Positions 1 through 7,399 of a stretch of 13,862 bases of DNA are shown piece after piece. The stretch covers positions 1-13,862 of the forward strand of contig CAZFAJ010000071.1 of NCBI GenBank assembly GCA_964517005.1, in the 5' to 3' direction. The notes beneath the pieces are model-generated. The model worked only from the letters and a program-made list of their open reading frames with translations. It did no database searches and was not told where the DNA came from. How positions within the stretch are numbered: position 1 is the stretch's first letter; every line of letters starts with the position of its first letter. Both the position numbers and the translations under genes were made by a program. Source of the stretch: CAYVBJ01 sp964517005 (GTDB lineage: Bacteria > Bacteroidota > Rhodothermia > Balneolales > Balneolaceae).

Positions 1-26
1 GCGCCAGTTCCGGCGCCATTTTTTCA
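1..26 (+). terminator. Apparent intrinsic terminator of a gene left of the window
   Basis: A GCGCC / GGCGC stem with an AGTTCC loop (1-16) is followed by a T-rich stretch (about 19-25), the order expected for a rho-independent terminator read on the plus strand. The left arm may begin before the window, so the full stem cannot be judged. It would end a plus-strand gene to the left, convergent with the minus-strand receptor gene. Confidence 0.45.
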
Positions 27-92
27 GGTATGATTAAATCTGCTCAAGTGCGTTACTTTGCCACACGATTGAGGAATCGTAATTTTAGAATA

Positions 93-2336
93 TCAGAGTG
101 TAAATTTCACTCCTGCCATGAGAGATCTCGGCATTCCGGGCCGCAGCCCTGCCGGTCTGCGCGCCACGGCATAAACTTTATCATTCAGATTGCGCATATT
201 GATAAATACATTGAACATTCTTGAAATTTGATAATTAGCAGCAGCGTCCAGTACAAAGAAACTGTTGATTCCAGTCTCATCGGGGATGCTTCCCTGTCCG
301 GCAATCGTTCTCATTTTGCTGTTGAAATTACCTTTGAAATCAACTGAAAGGTCTTTGTAGACAACCCCGAGACCTACATTAAACTGATGCGGTGCGATAT
401 AGGGAATCTTGTCTCCATTTGTTACATCCGCCCATGGGTTAAAGGAGCTTGAAAAACTGTTTTGGAACTCAGCATCAGTAAATGTATAGTTCATATTAAA
501 CGGAACCGCAAATGACAATCCAATTATCCCCGACAGATCTGTTTCATATGCAGCTTCCAGCCCGAGTACCCTTGATTCTCCCGCATTGAACTGAGCTGTG
601 GTTCCCCCACCACCGCCTCCGCCGATATCAGACCCGAGCAAGTTGTCAAAATCATTGAAAAATCCGATGATTTCTGCTCTTGAGTTACCTCGATTATACC
701 GGAAACCAAATTCGTAATTAATACTCTCTTCCGAATCAGTTTCTGCCGAACTGCCGGGGCTTGGCGGAGAAAAACCACGGTGTACACCACCCAGGAAAGT
801 GAGATTCTCGGTAGCACTGTAAGTTAAACCGGCACCCGGAACAAATACATCCACCGTATTACTTCTGACCTGCATACCGACACCCGTACGTTCCGTATCA
901 TCATTGGCAAATCTGTCCTGCTTTAAATCAATAGTTTCAAACCGCAATCCCGGTGTAAATGTAAACCGGCCGAATTCAATTTCGTTTTGAACATAAAAAG
1001 ACCAGGCTTCAGCTGTAGAAATCCGGTTGCTTTGAGTACCCGGTATGCCTGCGGTGGTTAATACCATTTCACGATTCTGCATTTGGAATTCATCTTCCCA
1101 CTGGAAACGATCCATTTTATCGTAGTGATAGCGAATTCCAACTTCGATTTCATTCGTAAATGAGCCTGAAGCCAGATTAATACCCAAGGCAGTTTGAACG
1201 CCTCGTGATGAATATTTCCTGTTGTTGGCCCGAACATTAAGAAAATCGGCGGGTGAATCTATCCGGCCGCGAATCACATCAAGCTCTTGTTGAAATTGAT
1301 TGGGATTATCGAGTAGGTCTTCAATCCCTGTCCCATTCACGGAATCGAGCTTAAACCAATTTCTCTTGAATCTGTTGTTGTAAGCAGTGGTTGTCAGGTT
1401 GATTGTTTCAGAAAACCATGCAAAATGTCTGGCCTGAATTTGCCAGTGTTCGGCATCCATATTATCAACCTGCGACCCTGCATATCTTCGAAACGGTGAT
1501 TCTTCAAAATCATCACGAGTCAGCCCAAGATAGGTTTCATTTGAAAGTTCGTCATTAAAGCCGCCTTTTATTTCCACTTTTTGAAAAACAGAAGCATCCG
1601 GATTTGTCCTGAACATAATTTTACCGTTAAAATCCTTGATATCGAACCCGGTATCACCTCCGCTGAAATCGAGATCTTTAAAACCGCTGTTCTCCATTCG
1701 GAAAGCCTCAAGCATAAACCCGAAATTTTTATAGGTGTTTCCAACGGTTGCGTACATCTTGCTTGTATTAAATTCACCGCCACTAATGTCGGCGTTTAAA
1801 TTAAACTCAGCGGGTATCGGAGTACTGATCAGATTCAGGGTTCCGCCGGTGGTATTCGGTCCGTTCTTAATTTGAGTTGAACCCTTGCGGACCTCAACAG
1901 CACTCATCCGGTTTACATTTGGAAAATAATAGGCCGCAGGAGCTGAATATGGAGCCGGAGCGATGGGAACGCCATCTTCCATCAGATTAATTTTAGATGA
2001 GCGGTCTACACTTGTTCCCCTCATTCCAATGTTTGGCCGTAAACCAAAGCCATCCTCTTCCTGAAGATTCACTCCGCTAACACTGCGCAGTACACGGTTT
2101 ACATCGCTGTTATTATGCATTTGCAACTCCTTTGCTGAAATATAAGTAGCAGCACCAGGTATTTTACTCTGCCAGGCCGGTTGCCCTACAACAGTAATTC
2201 GCTGCATGATAATTTGATCGAAGATATTGAGTGAATCTTTTTTTGCAGTTTCCTTATCTTGGGCTGAAAGTAAATAGGGTGCCAATGTCAGAATAAATAA
2301 ATAGCTAACTATTTTAGTTAGTTTGTTAGAGTTCAT
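93..2336 (-). CDS. TonB-dependent receptor, FecA type (iron chelate uptake)
   Basis: This is a 747-residue outer-membrane receptor that would import a chelated metal, probably ferric iron, using energy from TonB/ExbB/ExbD. Residues 1-25 form a signal peptide ending at a Ser-Ala/Gln site. A TonB-box-like ITVVG follows at 47-51, then a plug domain at about 55-172, then the beta barrel. The plug carries RGTSVDRSS at 106-114, LMEDGVPIAPAPY at 118-130 and EVRKGSTQIKNGPNTTGGTLN at about 148-168; these resemble the plug of E. coli FecA. There is no N-terminal signalling (STN) domain and no carboxypeptidase-regulatory-like domain, so signalling to a sigma factor is unlikely. A run of seven glycines (572-578) probably lies in an extracellular loop. 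The gene diverges from the protoporphyrinogen oxidase gene and has a palindromic operator candidate about 60 bp upstream of its ATG. The exact substrate (citrate or another siderophore) cannot be told from the sequence. Confidence 0.92.
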   Translation of the reverse strand: MNSNKLTKIVSYLFILTLAPYLLSAQDKETAKKDSLNIFDQIIMQRITVVGQPAWQSKIPGAATYISAKELQMHNNSDVNRVLRSVSGVNLQEEDGFGLRPNIGMRGTSVDRSSKINLMEDGVPIAPAPYSAPAAYYFPNVNRMSAVEVRKGSTQIKNGPNTTGGTLNLISTPIPAEFNLNADISGGEFNTSKMYATVGNTYKNFGFMLEAFRMENSGFKDLDFSGGDTGFDIKDFNGKIMFRTNPDASVFQKVEIKGGFNDELSNETYLGLTRDDFEESPFRRYAGSQVDNMDAEHWQIQARHFAWFSETINLTTTAYNNRFKRNWFKLDSVNGTGIEDLLDNPNQFQQELDVIRGRIDSPADFLNVRANNRKYSSRGVQTALGINLASGSFTNEIEVGIRYHYDKMDRFQWEDEFQMQNREMVLTTAGIPGTQSNRISTAEAWSFYVQNEIEFGRFTFTPGLRFETIDLKQDRFANDDTERTGVGMQVRSNTVDVFVPGAGLTYSATENLTFLGGVHRGFSPPSPGSSAETDSEESINYEFGFRYNRGNSRAEIIGFFNDFDNLLGSDIGGGGGGGTTAQFNAGESRVLGLEAAYETDLSGIIGLSFAVPFNMNYTFTDAEFQNSFSSSFNPWADVTNGDKIPYIAPHQFNVGLGVVYKDLSVDFKGNFNSKMRTIAGQGSIPDETGINSFFVLDAAANYQISRMFNVFINMRNLNDKVYAVARRPAGLRPGMPRSLMAGVKFTL

Positions 2337-2387
2337 TTTTAATTCAATTAAGTTTTTTATCGTTATTTTTATAACAAGTCAATTATT

Positions 2388-2406
2388 ATTTAGAATGAGT
2401 CTAAAT
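2388..2406. promoter_or_regulatory. Left operator candidate, 19-bp palindrome ATTTAGA-N5-TCTAAAT
   Basis: ATTTAGAATGAGTCTAAAT is a perfect inverted repeat of 7-bp arms around a 5-bp centre. It lies over the candidate -7 box of the divergent receptor gene. Its size and symmetry are like the 19-bp boxes of the metal-dependent repressors Fur and DtxR/IdeR, and both neighbouring genes concern iron or heme. That a metalloregulator binds here is inference; the sequence alone does not name the family. Confidence 0.5.
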
Positions 2407-2431
2407 TAAGAGTCTCTAAAAACCAATGCAA
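2401..2431 (-). promoter_or_regulatory. Candidate promoter of the TonB-dependent receptor
   Basis: Read on the minus strand, a TTG (plus 2429-2431) is followed after 20 bp by TAATTTAG (plus 2401-2408). That spacing fits the Bacteroidota -33/-7 pattern TTG, 19-21 bp, TAnnTTTG, with one mismatch in the -7 box. It predicts a leader of roughly 55-60 nt before the ATG at 2336. The -7 box overlaps the left palindrome at 2388-2406, so a bound protein there would be expected to repress. Confidence 0.35.
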
Positions 2432-2436
2432 CTTTT

Positions 2437-2455
2437 AAATAGAATTAATCTAAAT
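2437..2455. promoter_or_regulatory. Right operator candidate, second copy of the palindrome
   Basis: AAATAGAATTAATCTAAAT matches the left copy at 15 of 19 positions in the same orientation, and keeps the TAGA-N5-TCTA core. Its centre is 49 bp from that of the left copy. It ends one base before the -7 box of the protoporphyrinogen oxidase gene, so it fills the promoter spacer, a usual place for a repressor site. Confidence 0.42.
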
Positions 2456-2463
2456 TATTTTTG
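2456..2463 (+). promoter_or_regulatory. Candidate -7 box for protoporphyrinogen oxidase
   Basis: TATTTTTG matches the Bacteroidota -7 consensus TAnnTTTG at every fixed position. A transcription start near 2470 would leave a leader of about 30 nt before the ATG at 2500. No TTG is seen 19-21 bp upstream, so the -33 element is weak or absent. If this box is real, the TTG codon at 2461 lies inside the promoter and cannot be the start codon. Confidence 0.4.
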
Positions 2464-2499
2464 AGGGCCGTTACCACAACCCGGTTCGAAAACAACTTC

Positions 2500-3846
2500 A
2501 TGAGTAACAATAAAATAGCGATCATTGGCGCCGGCATTACCGGGCTTACAACTGCGTACCAACTCCAAAAAAACGGAATGGATATTTCCCTGTTCGAGAA
2601 ACGTTCTGACCCCGGAGGAGCTATGAAAACAGTTCATAACAATGGGTGGCAAGTTGAATATGGCCCCAATACATTACTGTTAAAGGATGCAGAGATTGCA
2701 GATTTTCTGAACGAACTGAATCTTGATACAGAGCTGAAAGAGGCCAACCCGGAAGCAGGAAAAAGATATATTCTCAAAAACAGTTCATTGGAAGCTGCTC
2801 CTTCCGGGATTATGGATGCTGTTACCACTACCCTGTTTTCCGCAAAAGCCAAACTCCGGGTATTGGGTGAGCCATTTATTTCGAAAAGCACTGATAATAA
2901 TGAAACAGTTGCTGAATTCGTAACGCGCCGGCTTGGCCGGGAATTTCTTGATTATGCAATCAATCCATTCGTTGCGGGAATTTTTGCAGGTTCTCCTGAA
3001 CAGCTATCCATGCAGCATGCATTTCCTCAAATGAAAGAGATGGAAGAAGAGTACGGATCGCTGATTGCAGCTGCTTTTGCAGGAGTTAAAAAAAGAAAAA
3101 AGAAAGGCCGCGTGCCCCGCAAATTAATCTCTTTCCGGAACGGCATTCAAACACTGCCGAAATCAATTGCTGCCAACCTTATTAATACCTTTTTTAATCA
3201 TGTGGTGACAGGTGTATCCGGTAAGCCGGGCAACTGGATGATCACGACAAACCTGGGCAGTTACGGTCCTTTCAGAGAGGTAATTCTGAATGTTCCTGCA
3301 TATAAAATCAATGAAATTGATCTGCCGGCAGGTTCTCATGATCTTCGTTTCTTTGATGATATTGTTTATCCCCCGGTCTCAGTGATTGCTCTCGGGTTCA
3401 GAAGAGATCAGCTGAAGCATCCGCTGGACGGATTTGGATTTCTTGTGCCTGAAGTTGAGAAACGCGAAATACTTGGAACCTTATTCAGTTCTTCACTTTT
3501 TGAAAACCGGGCTCCTCATAATCATGTTCTTTTAACCACATTTACGGGCGGTATGAGACAGCCAAGACTGGCAGACCTTGATAGTGAAAAGCTATTCGGG
3601 CTTGTCAAAAAAGAGTTATCTGAACTACTGGACATAGATGGCGAGCCTGTTTACAGGGAACACATTTACTGGCCGAAAGCCATTCCCCAGTACCTTCCGG
3701 AGTACGAAGCTATTCTGAATAAAATTGAAAACCTGGAAAGCAAACTGCCCGGTATACATTTCGCAGGTAACTACAGGGGCGGGATATCAGTACCTGATTG
3801 TATCAAAAGTGGAATATCTCTTTCAAAAACCATCATAAAGAACTGA
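2500..3846 (+). CDS. hemG: Protoporphyrinogen oxidase, HemY type (FAD-dependent)
   Basis: This 448-residue flavoprotein oxidises protoporphyrinogen IX to protoporphyrin IX, the step before ferrochelatase; a coproporphyrinogen III activity, as in Gram-positive relatives, cannot be excluded. The N-terminus has the dinucleotide-binding GAGITG at 10-15, followed by the acidic strand end LFEKR. The family C-terminal FAD motif FAGNYRGG (421-428) followed by VPDCIKSG is present. SFRNGIQTLPKSIA in the middle matches the usual HemY core. It is about the usual family length. The ATG at 2500 is chosen because it places the FAD motif at the normal distance and leaves room for a leader; a TTG at 2461 would overlap a candidate promoter. 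It is unrelated to the flavodoxin-like HemG of E. coli, although the symbol hemG is used for both. It diverges from the FecA-type receptor, with the two palindromes between them. Confidence 0.92.
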   Translation: MSNNKIAIIGAGITGLTTAYQLQKNGMDISLFEKRSDPGGAMKTVHNNGWQVEYGPNTLLLKDAEIADFLNELNLDTELKEANPEAGKRYILKNSSLEAAPSGIMDAVTTTLFSAKAKLRVLGEPFISKSTDNNETVAEFVTRRLGREFLDYAINPFVAGIFAGSPEQLSMQHAFPQMKEMEEEYGSLIAAAFAGVKKRKKKGRVPRKLISFRNGIQTLPKSIAANLINTFFNHVVTGVSGKPGNWMITTNLGSYGPFREVILNVPAYKINEIDLPAGSHDLRFFDDIVYPPVSVIALGFRRDQLKHPLDGFGFLVPEVEKREILGTLFSSSLFENRAPHNHVLLTTFTGGMRQPRLADLDSEKLFGLVKKELSELLDIDGEPVYREHIYWPKAIPQYLPEYEAILNKIENLESKLPGIHFAGNYRGGISVPDCIKSGISLSKTIIKN

Positions 3847-3849
3847 ATT

Positions 3850-3875
3850 CCTGCCACTCTTTTCAGGTCTTTTTT
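3850..3875 (+). terminator. Weak terminator candidate after hemG
   Basis: CCTG (3850-3853) and CAGG (3864-3867) could form a short stem, followed by TCTTTTTT up to 3875. The stem has only four pairs with a 10-nt loop, so support is thin. It sits in the 27-bp gap between two convergent genes, where a terminator would be expected. Confidence 0.2.
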
Positions 3876-5418
3876 AAAGTACTTCCGCCTCCTTGGTTCT
3901 GAACGAGAACATCTCCATAAGCTGCTGCAATATATTTTTGCTGAACATGGTAAAACGCTCTTGCCTGCCCAATGCAAGGAAACGAAGCAAAAGCCGAAGA
4001 TCTTTCAGTAAAACGGGCGGATTTGTAACAAGTGTTTCATTCTCAATAATAAAATCCCAGTCAATCTCTTTTTCAAAACTCACGCCGGCTTTGGCCATGC
4101 ACGATTTATAAATGTTCGCAATAAGGCCATAACCGATTGTGGTTGGATGTAAACCATCCAGACTAAAAATCCCGCCCCTGTCAATAAGCCCGGTTTCTTC
4201 ATCCAGGCGCAGATAATCTGTGGATATTCGAATATCATGATCTCCCCCCACCAGGTATGCAGTATCCGGATTCTTTTTCAAAGCCTTTACAAACTCAGGC
4301 GGAAAAGCGCGGATGTCTTCTTCACCTCTTCTGCGCCGCGCAATTGCACTTACATGCTTATGAACAGTCACTACATGAAATTCATACTCTTCAGCCAACT
4401 CCCGTATAATGGTGTTATACTGATCTACCACCTGATCAAGTTCAATCGCATCTTTTCTTGAAAGAAACGGATGGCGTTCCGGGTCAAAATCTTCATCCCA
4501 GATCCAGAATCTCGTATAGTAATCAAAATATATAGATTCCAGCTTCACCCTGTCAATGTTTACTCCCCTGATTGCAGGCGGAATCGTTAAGTACGGGATT
4601 GTCGGGACAAATACATTTTTGATATTCATTTTTGCAACCTGCCCGTAAAGCCTGCTCATTTCATCCCTGAAATGTTCGGGGCGATACACAGTGCAGTTAC
4701 GATCGTTATAAAAAGCATGCATGTCACTCTCTTCGGAATAGATCAATTCAAGATTTGTAACCGCCCCCACAATATTATTATGGCCCATGCAGAGAATAAG
4801 ATTTTCAATGCCTCCATTCTCATCCAGCCACCGGATATTATCTATCAGTGAATGTTCTTCGTATTTACTCTCAAAACTTGGATTTAAAACCATCCGCCCT
4901 GTTATGTACATGGCATGATCGGGCAAAACGCTGAAAACAGTATAACGGGGTTCATTTTCTCTTAAAAACTCACGGCATTTCTTTTCTGTCATAAGCCAGC
5001 TGTCATTCGCAGCAAAACCCCAGACAGATTGATTATGCCATGGCTCATCCCTGTTTTTACACAGGTTAATCATATTGCCTTCCCAATAATTTTTGATGCG
5101 CCTCAGTGTCCGGTAAATATGGGATGCTGCTGAAAGATATTTGTCCCAGCTCAATTCACTTCCAATATCTTCCTGCAGTCCGCGAACAAGCACTTCCATA
5201 TTTATGGGAATACCGGCCTGGCCTGAAAAGGATGGTTGCTCAAAAGAGACTTCAGGATCAAGACAGTTAGCAATAAATTGCGGAAAATTCAGATCCGTTC
5301 GATAGATACCGCCATTTTTAAAGCCCATTGTCATGCTATCACCAAGAGCAGCCAGTCGATATTTATATTTTTTACGGTTAGGCACCATAGATACAAATTT
5401 GTTACCTTTAGTATTCAT
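3874..5418 (-). CDS. Large SGNH/GDSL-family hydrolase
   Basis: This 514-residue protein is predicted to be a serine esterase, lipase or acylhydrolase of the SGNH fold. Block I is LGDSM with nucleophile Ser28 (GDS at 26-28), a block II-like Gly lies in SGQAGIPIN (about 65-73), block III is MGHNN at 211-215 in place of the usual GxND, and block V is DGLHP with Asp421 and His424. The catalytic residues span about 400 residues rather than the 180-200 typical of single-domain SGNH enzymes, so the core carries large insertions (roughly 75-200 and 225-415). A 90-residue tail follows the catalytic His. No signal peptide or membrane segment is visible, which suggests a cytoplasmic or non-classically exported enzyme. 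A second Met at residue 11 is a possible alternative start. It is a single gene divergent from the AhpD-like gene. The substrate is unknown. Confidence 0.82.
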   Translation of the reverse strand: MNTKGNKFVSMVPNRKKYKYRLAALGDSMTMGFKNGGIYRTDLNFPQFIANCLDPEVSFEQPSFSGQAGIPINMEVLVRGLQEDIGSELSWDKYLSAASHIYRTLRRIKNYWEGNMINLCKNRDEPWHNQSVWGFAANDSWLMTEKKCREFLRENEPRYTVFSVLPDHAMYITGRMVLNPSFESKYEEHSLIDNIRWLDENGGIENLILCMGHNNIVGAVTNLELIYSEESDMHAFYNDRNCTVYRPEHFRDEMSRLYGQVAKMNIKNVFVPTIPYLTIPPAIRGVNIDRVKLESIYFDYYTRFWIWDEDFDPERHPFLSRKDAIELDQVVDQYNTIIRELAEEYEFHVVTVHKHVSAIARRRRGEEDIRAFPPEFVKALKKNPDTAYLVGGDHDIRISTDYLRLDEETGLIDRGGIFSLDGLHPTTIGYGLIANIYKSCMAKAGVSFEKEIDWDFIIENETLVTNPPVLLKDLRLLLRFLALGRQERFTMFSKNILQQLMEMFSFRTKEAEVL

Positions 5419-5461
5419 AATTCAGCAATGAAATATAGTTGCATCTTTTAAGTCATTATCA

Positions 5462-5469
5462 CAAAAGTA
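5462..5469 (-). promoter_or_regulatory. Candidate -7 box for the SGNH hydrolase gene
   Basis: The minus strand reads TACTTTTG here, a full match to the Bacteroidota -7 consensus TAnnTTTG. It would give a leader of about 35-40 nt before the ATG at 5418. It lies just in front of the divergent ATG at 5471. No convincing -33 TTG is found at 19-21 bp. Confidence 0.3.
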
Positions 5470-5470
5470 T

Positions 5471-5833
5471 ATGAAATCGGAAACAAATCGGCTTGAAAAA
5501 TTTCGGGTTGAACGTTCTGAGATGAACAAAAAGATTTTAGAGCTTGATCATCTCGGTATCAAGCGATTTTTCAACCTTGATGCGAATACATATAAAGATG
5601 GTGTTCTTCCCCGAAAAACCAAAGAGCTTCTGGGGCTTGTTGCATCTGCTGTTTTGCGCTGTAATGACTGCATCGACTACCATCTTGAACAGTGTCATAA
5701 AACGGGCTTCACAAAAGAAGAATTGATTGATGCTTTAAATGTAGCGCTTGTTGTAGGCGGAAGTATTGTAATTCCTCACCTTCGCCATGCAGTTAAAACT
5801 ATTGAACTACTTGAGAACGAACAGACTGCTTGA
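5471..5833 (+). CDS. AhpD-like carboxymuconolactone decarboxylase family protein
   Basis: This 120-residue all-helical protein belongs to the carboxymuconolactone decarboxylase/AhpD fold. The complete AhpD active-site pattern is visible: Glu52, Cys64, Cys67 and His71, with spacings of 12, 3 and 4 matching Glu118, Cys130, Cys133 and His137 of Mycobacterium tuberculosis AhpD. A thiol-disulfide or peroxidase-linked role is therefore more likely than decarboxylation. The region from RFFNLD (32-37) into KTKELLGLVASAVLRC is typical of the short single-domain subfamily found across many bacteria, and supports the start at 5471 over a later Met at residue 18. It acts in the cytosol. Its stop codon overlaps the next gene by one base (TGATG), suggesting translational coupling to an outer-membrane barrel protein. 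Its redox partner and substrate are unknown. Confidence 0.88.
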   Translation: MKSETNRLEKFRVERSEMNKKILELDHLGIKRFFNLDANTYKDGVLPRKTKELLGLVASAVLRCNDCIDYHLEQCHKTGFTKEELIDALNVALVVGGSIVIPHLRHAVKTIELLENEQTA

Positions 5834-6990
5834 TGAATAGAATTCTCAGAACACTTCTGATCTCCTTTTTTCTGTTGATAATTGGAAATCAGGAACTTTA
5901 CAGCCAATCAAAGCTGGAAATACCCACATCAGAAGAAAACGTAACGTATGCCCTTTTACCCATTTTAGGATTTACCTCCGATCTCGGTTTTATAGGCGGC
6001 GCCCGGACGCAGCGCTTTGACTATGGTGATGATCCAACCCTGCAATTTAACAATGTCACTCAACTCGATTTAAGTGCATCTACAAAAGGCAGTTTCAACC
6101 TTTTACTGGATCATACCCGCATGAAAAGTTTTGGGACAAATATCCGGAGCCGCTATTTAGTGGATGCTATCATTTTTCAAAACACACCCTATTTCGGAAT
6201 CGGTAATAATTCCGAATTCTCGTCCTCTGCCTTTGATGATGACCTGAATTTCTTCGAATTCCGAAGATTTTTATTTCAGTATAAGGGGCGAAAACACATC
6301 TTGCCGATTGGAGATAAGGGATTTCTGGATGCGATGGCCAGTATCAGAGTTTCGACAACCGACCCTCGCTCAAATGGTGAGGAAACCGTATTTGCAAACG
6401 ACATGCCATTTGGAGCCGATGGCGGTTGGGTGAACAGGCTGGGCTTTGGTTTCGTGGCAGATACAAGAGAAAACGAATTCGACCCGAGAGACGGAATACT
6501 GGCAGAAGCCCTGGTCTCCTTCTCGGGTGATCTGACAGCCAGTGATTTCACCTTTACAAAATTTCTTCTTGAATTCAGACAATACCGGCAACTGATTGGT
6601 GATATTACAATCGCACAGCGTGTCGAATTCCATCATGTAACCGGAAGTGCACCATTTTGGGAACGGCCCACTTTAGGCAGTTTTATGAGTCTCCGGGGGT
6701 TTGTCGAAGGTCGTTTTATCGGAGATACCTCCATTCAGCAAAATCTTGAATTGCGAACATGGGTTTTTTCACTTTTTGATGATGAAATCAGGCTTGGAGC
6801 ACAAACATTCTGGGATACAGGCAGGGTATATTCAAAATTGGATTCTGATAAGATATTTAAAAACTGGAATCACACATTCGGCGTAGGCGGTGTGTTTTCA
6901 ATTTTCACTCCCGATTTTATTGTCAGGGGTGATATTGGAATATCCGATGAGATTATCCGTGTTTATGGTGGATTGGGATATGCATTTTAA
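5833..6990 (+). CDS. BamA/TamA (Omp85) family outer-membrane protein, barrel only
   Basis: This 385-residue protein has a signal peptide (about 1-24, hydrophobic ISFFLLIIG, then LYSQS) and a C-terminal bacterial surface antigen (D15) barrel. The Omp85 hallmark LRGF sits at 287-290, preceded by a Phe-Met-Ser. Other family features are DTRENEFDPRDG in the barrel, FWDTGRVY near the C-terminus and a final Phe, the usual barrel-assembly signal. The mature length is about right for a 16-strand barrel, so there is no room for POTRA domains; it is not BamA or a full TamA. Known short relatives include bacterial surface-antigen proteins of unclear role and patatin-fused forms, and no patatin domain is seen here. 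The ATG at 5833 overlaps the upstream stop by one base; a TTG at 5830 is a worse start. Function is unassigned. Confidence 0.85.
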   Translation: MNRILRTLLISFFLLIIGNQELYSQSKLEIPTSEENVTYALLPILGFTSDLGFIGGARTQRFDYGDDPTLQFNNVTQLDLSASTKGSFNLLLDHTRMKSFGTNIRSRYLVDAIIFQNTPYFGIGNNSEFSSSAFDDDLNFFEFRRFLFQYKGRKHILPIGDKGFLDAMASIRVSTTDPRSNGEETVFANDMPFGADGGWVNRLGFGFVADTRENEFDPRDGILAEALVSFSGDLTASDFTFTKFLLEFRQYRQLIGDITIAQRVEFHHVTGSAPFWERPTLGSFMSLRGFVEGRFIGDTSIQQNLELRTWVFSLFDDEIRLGAQTFWDTGRVYSKLDSDKIFKNWNHTFGVGGVFSIFTPDFIVRGDIGISDEIIRVYGGLGYAF

Positions 6991-7115
6991 ACGCGACACT
7001 CCATAGGTAGGCAAATCCACTACTTTTAAAAAATGTTTACCACTATTTTTTGTCTCATCCGGGTTCGTTATTTTAAATAAAAATATCATTTGTCTTACTT
7101 TTAACGGAGCTAATC

Positions 7116-7316
7116 ATGAAGAAAAATGTAGGAAATATCGAATCACTGTTACGGGCATTAATTGGAGCTATTATTCTGGTTGCCGGCATCTATTACGAAT
7201 CCTGGTTTTTTGTTATCGGTTTAATACTCGTTTTTTCAGGTACCATGTCATGGTGCCCGATTTATAAAATATTTAAGTTTGATACCTATCCGGCCCATCT
7301 CGAAAGAGAAAATTGA
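7116..7316 (+). CDS. DUF2892 (YgaP transmembrane-like) small membrane protein
   Basis: This 66-residue protein has two predicted membrane helices (about 10-26 and 29-44) joined by a very short turn, then SWCPIYKIF with Cys47. The start MKKNVGNIESLLRALIGA and the CPIY motif are typical of DUF2892, the membrane part also found fused to rhodanese in E. coli YgaP. Here the rhodanese domain is absent. GGAG (7105-7108) about 8 bases before the ATG is one of the clearer ribosome-binding sites in the window. It lies 125 bp after the Omp85-type gene, so it may have its own promoter. Its role is not established. Confidence 0.85.
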   Translation: MKKNVGNIESLLRALIGAIILVAGIYYESWFFVIGLILVFSGTMSWCPIYKIFKFDTYPAHLEREN

Positions 7317-7373
7317 CTGTTGATATTTATATAATCTCAACTTGTGTATCAAAAAGAAATAGTAGACTCATTG

Positions 7374-7381
7374 TATTTTTG
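7374..7381 (+). promoter_or_regulatory. Candidate -7 box for hemD
   Basis: TATTTTTG matches the TAnnTTTG consensus fully and lies 19 bp before the ATG at 7400. It is flanked by an ACTCA / TGAGT inverted repeat (7366-7370 and 7380-7384). The implied leader is only about 10-15 nt and no -33 TTG is seen at the right spacing, so confidence is low. Confidence 0.25.
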
Positions 7382-7399
7382 AGTGAGTAACGGGAAATT

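Noticed and set aside
30..224. A 64-residue open frame on the plus strand at the window start
   Set aside because: Mostly antisense to the C-terminal end of the receptor; its Arg/His/Ser-rich composition looks like a shadow of coding DNA.
603..623. Glycine tract as a phase-variable simple repeat
   Set aside because: The codons are mixed and there is no long mono- or trinucleotide repeat to slip.
2461..2499. A TTG start that would add 13 residues to protoporphyrinogen oxidase
   Set aside because: It overlaps a full-match -7 promoter box, and the added residues precede the normal family N-terminus; the ATG at 2500 fits better.
5830..5832. A TTG start one codon before the Omp85-type gene
   Set aside because: The ATG follows directly at 5833, gives a normal signal peptide and a TGATG overlap.
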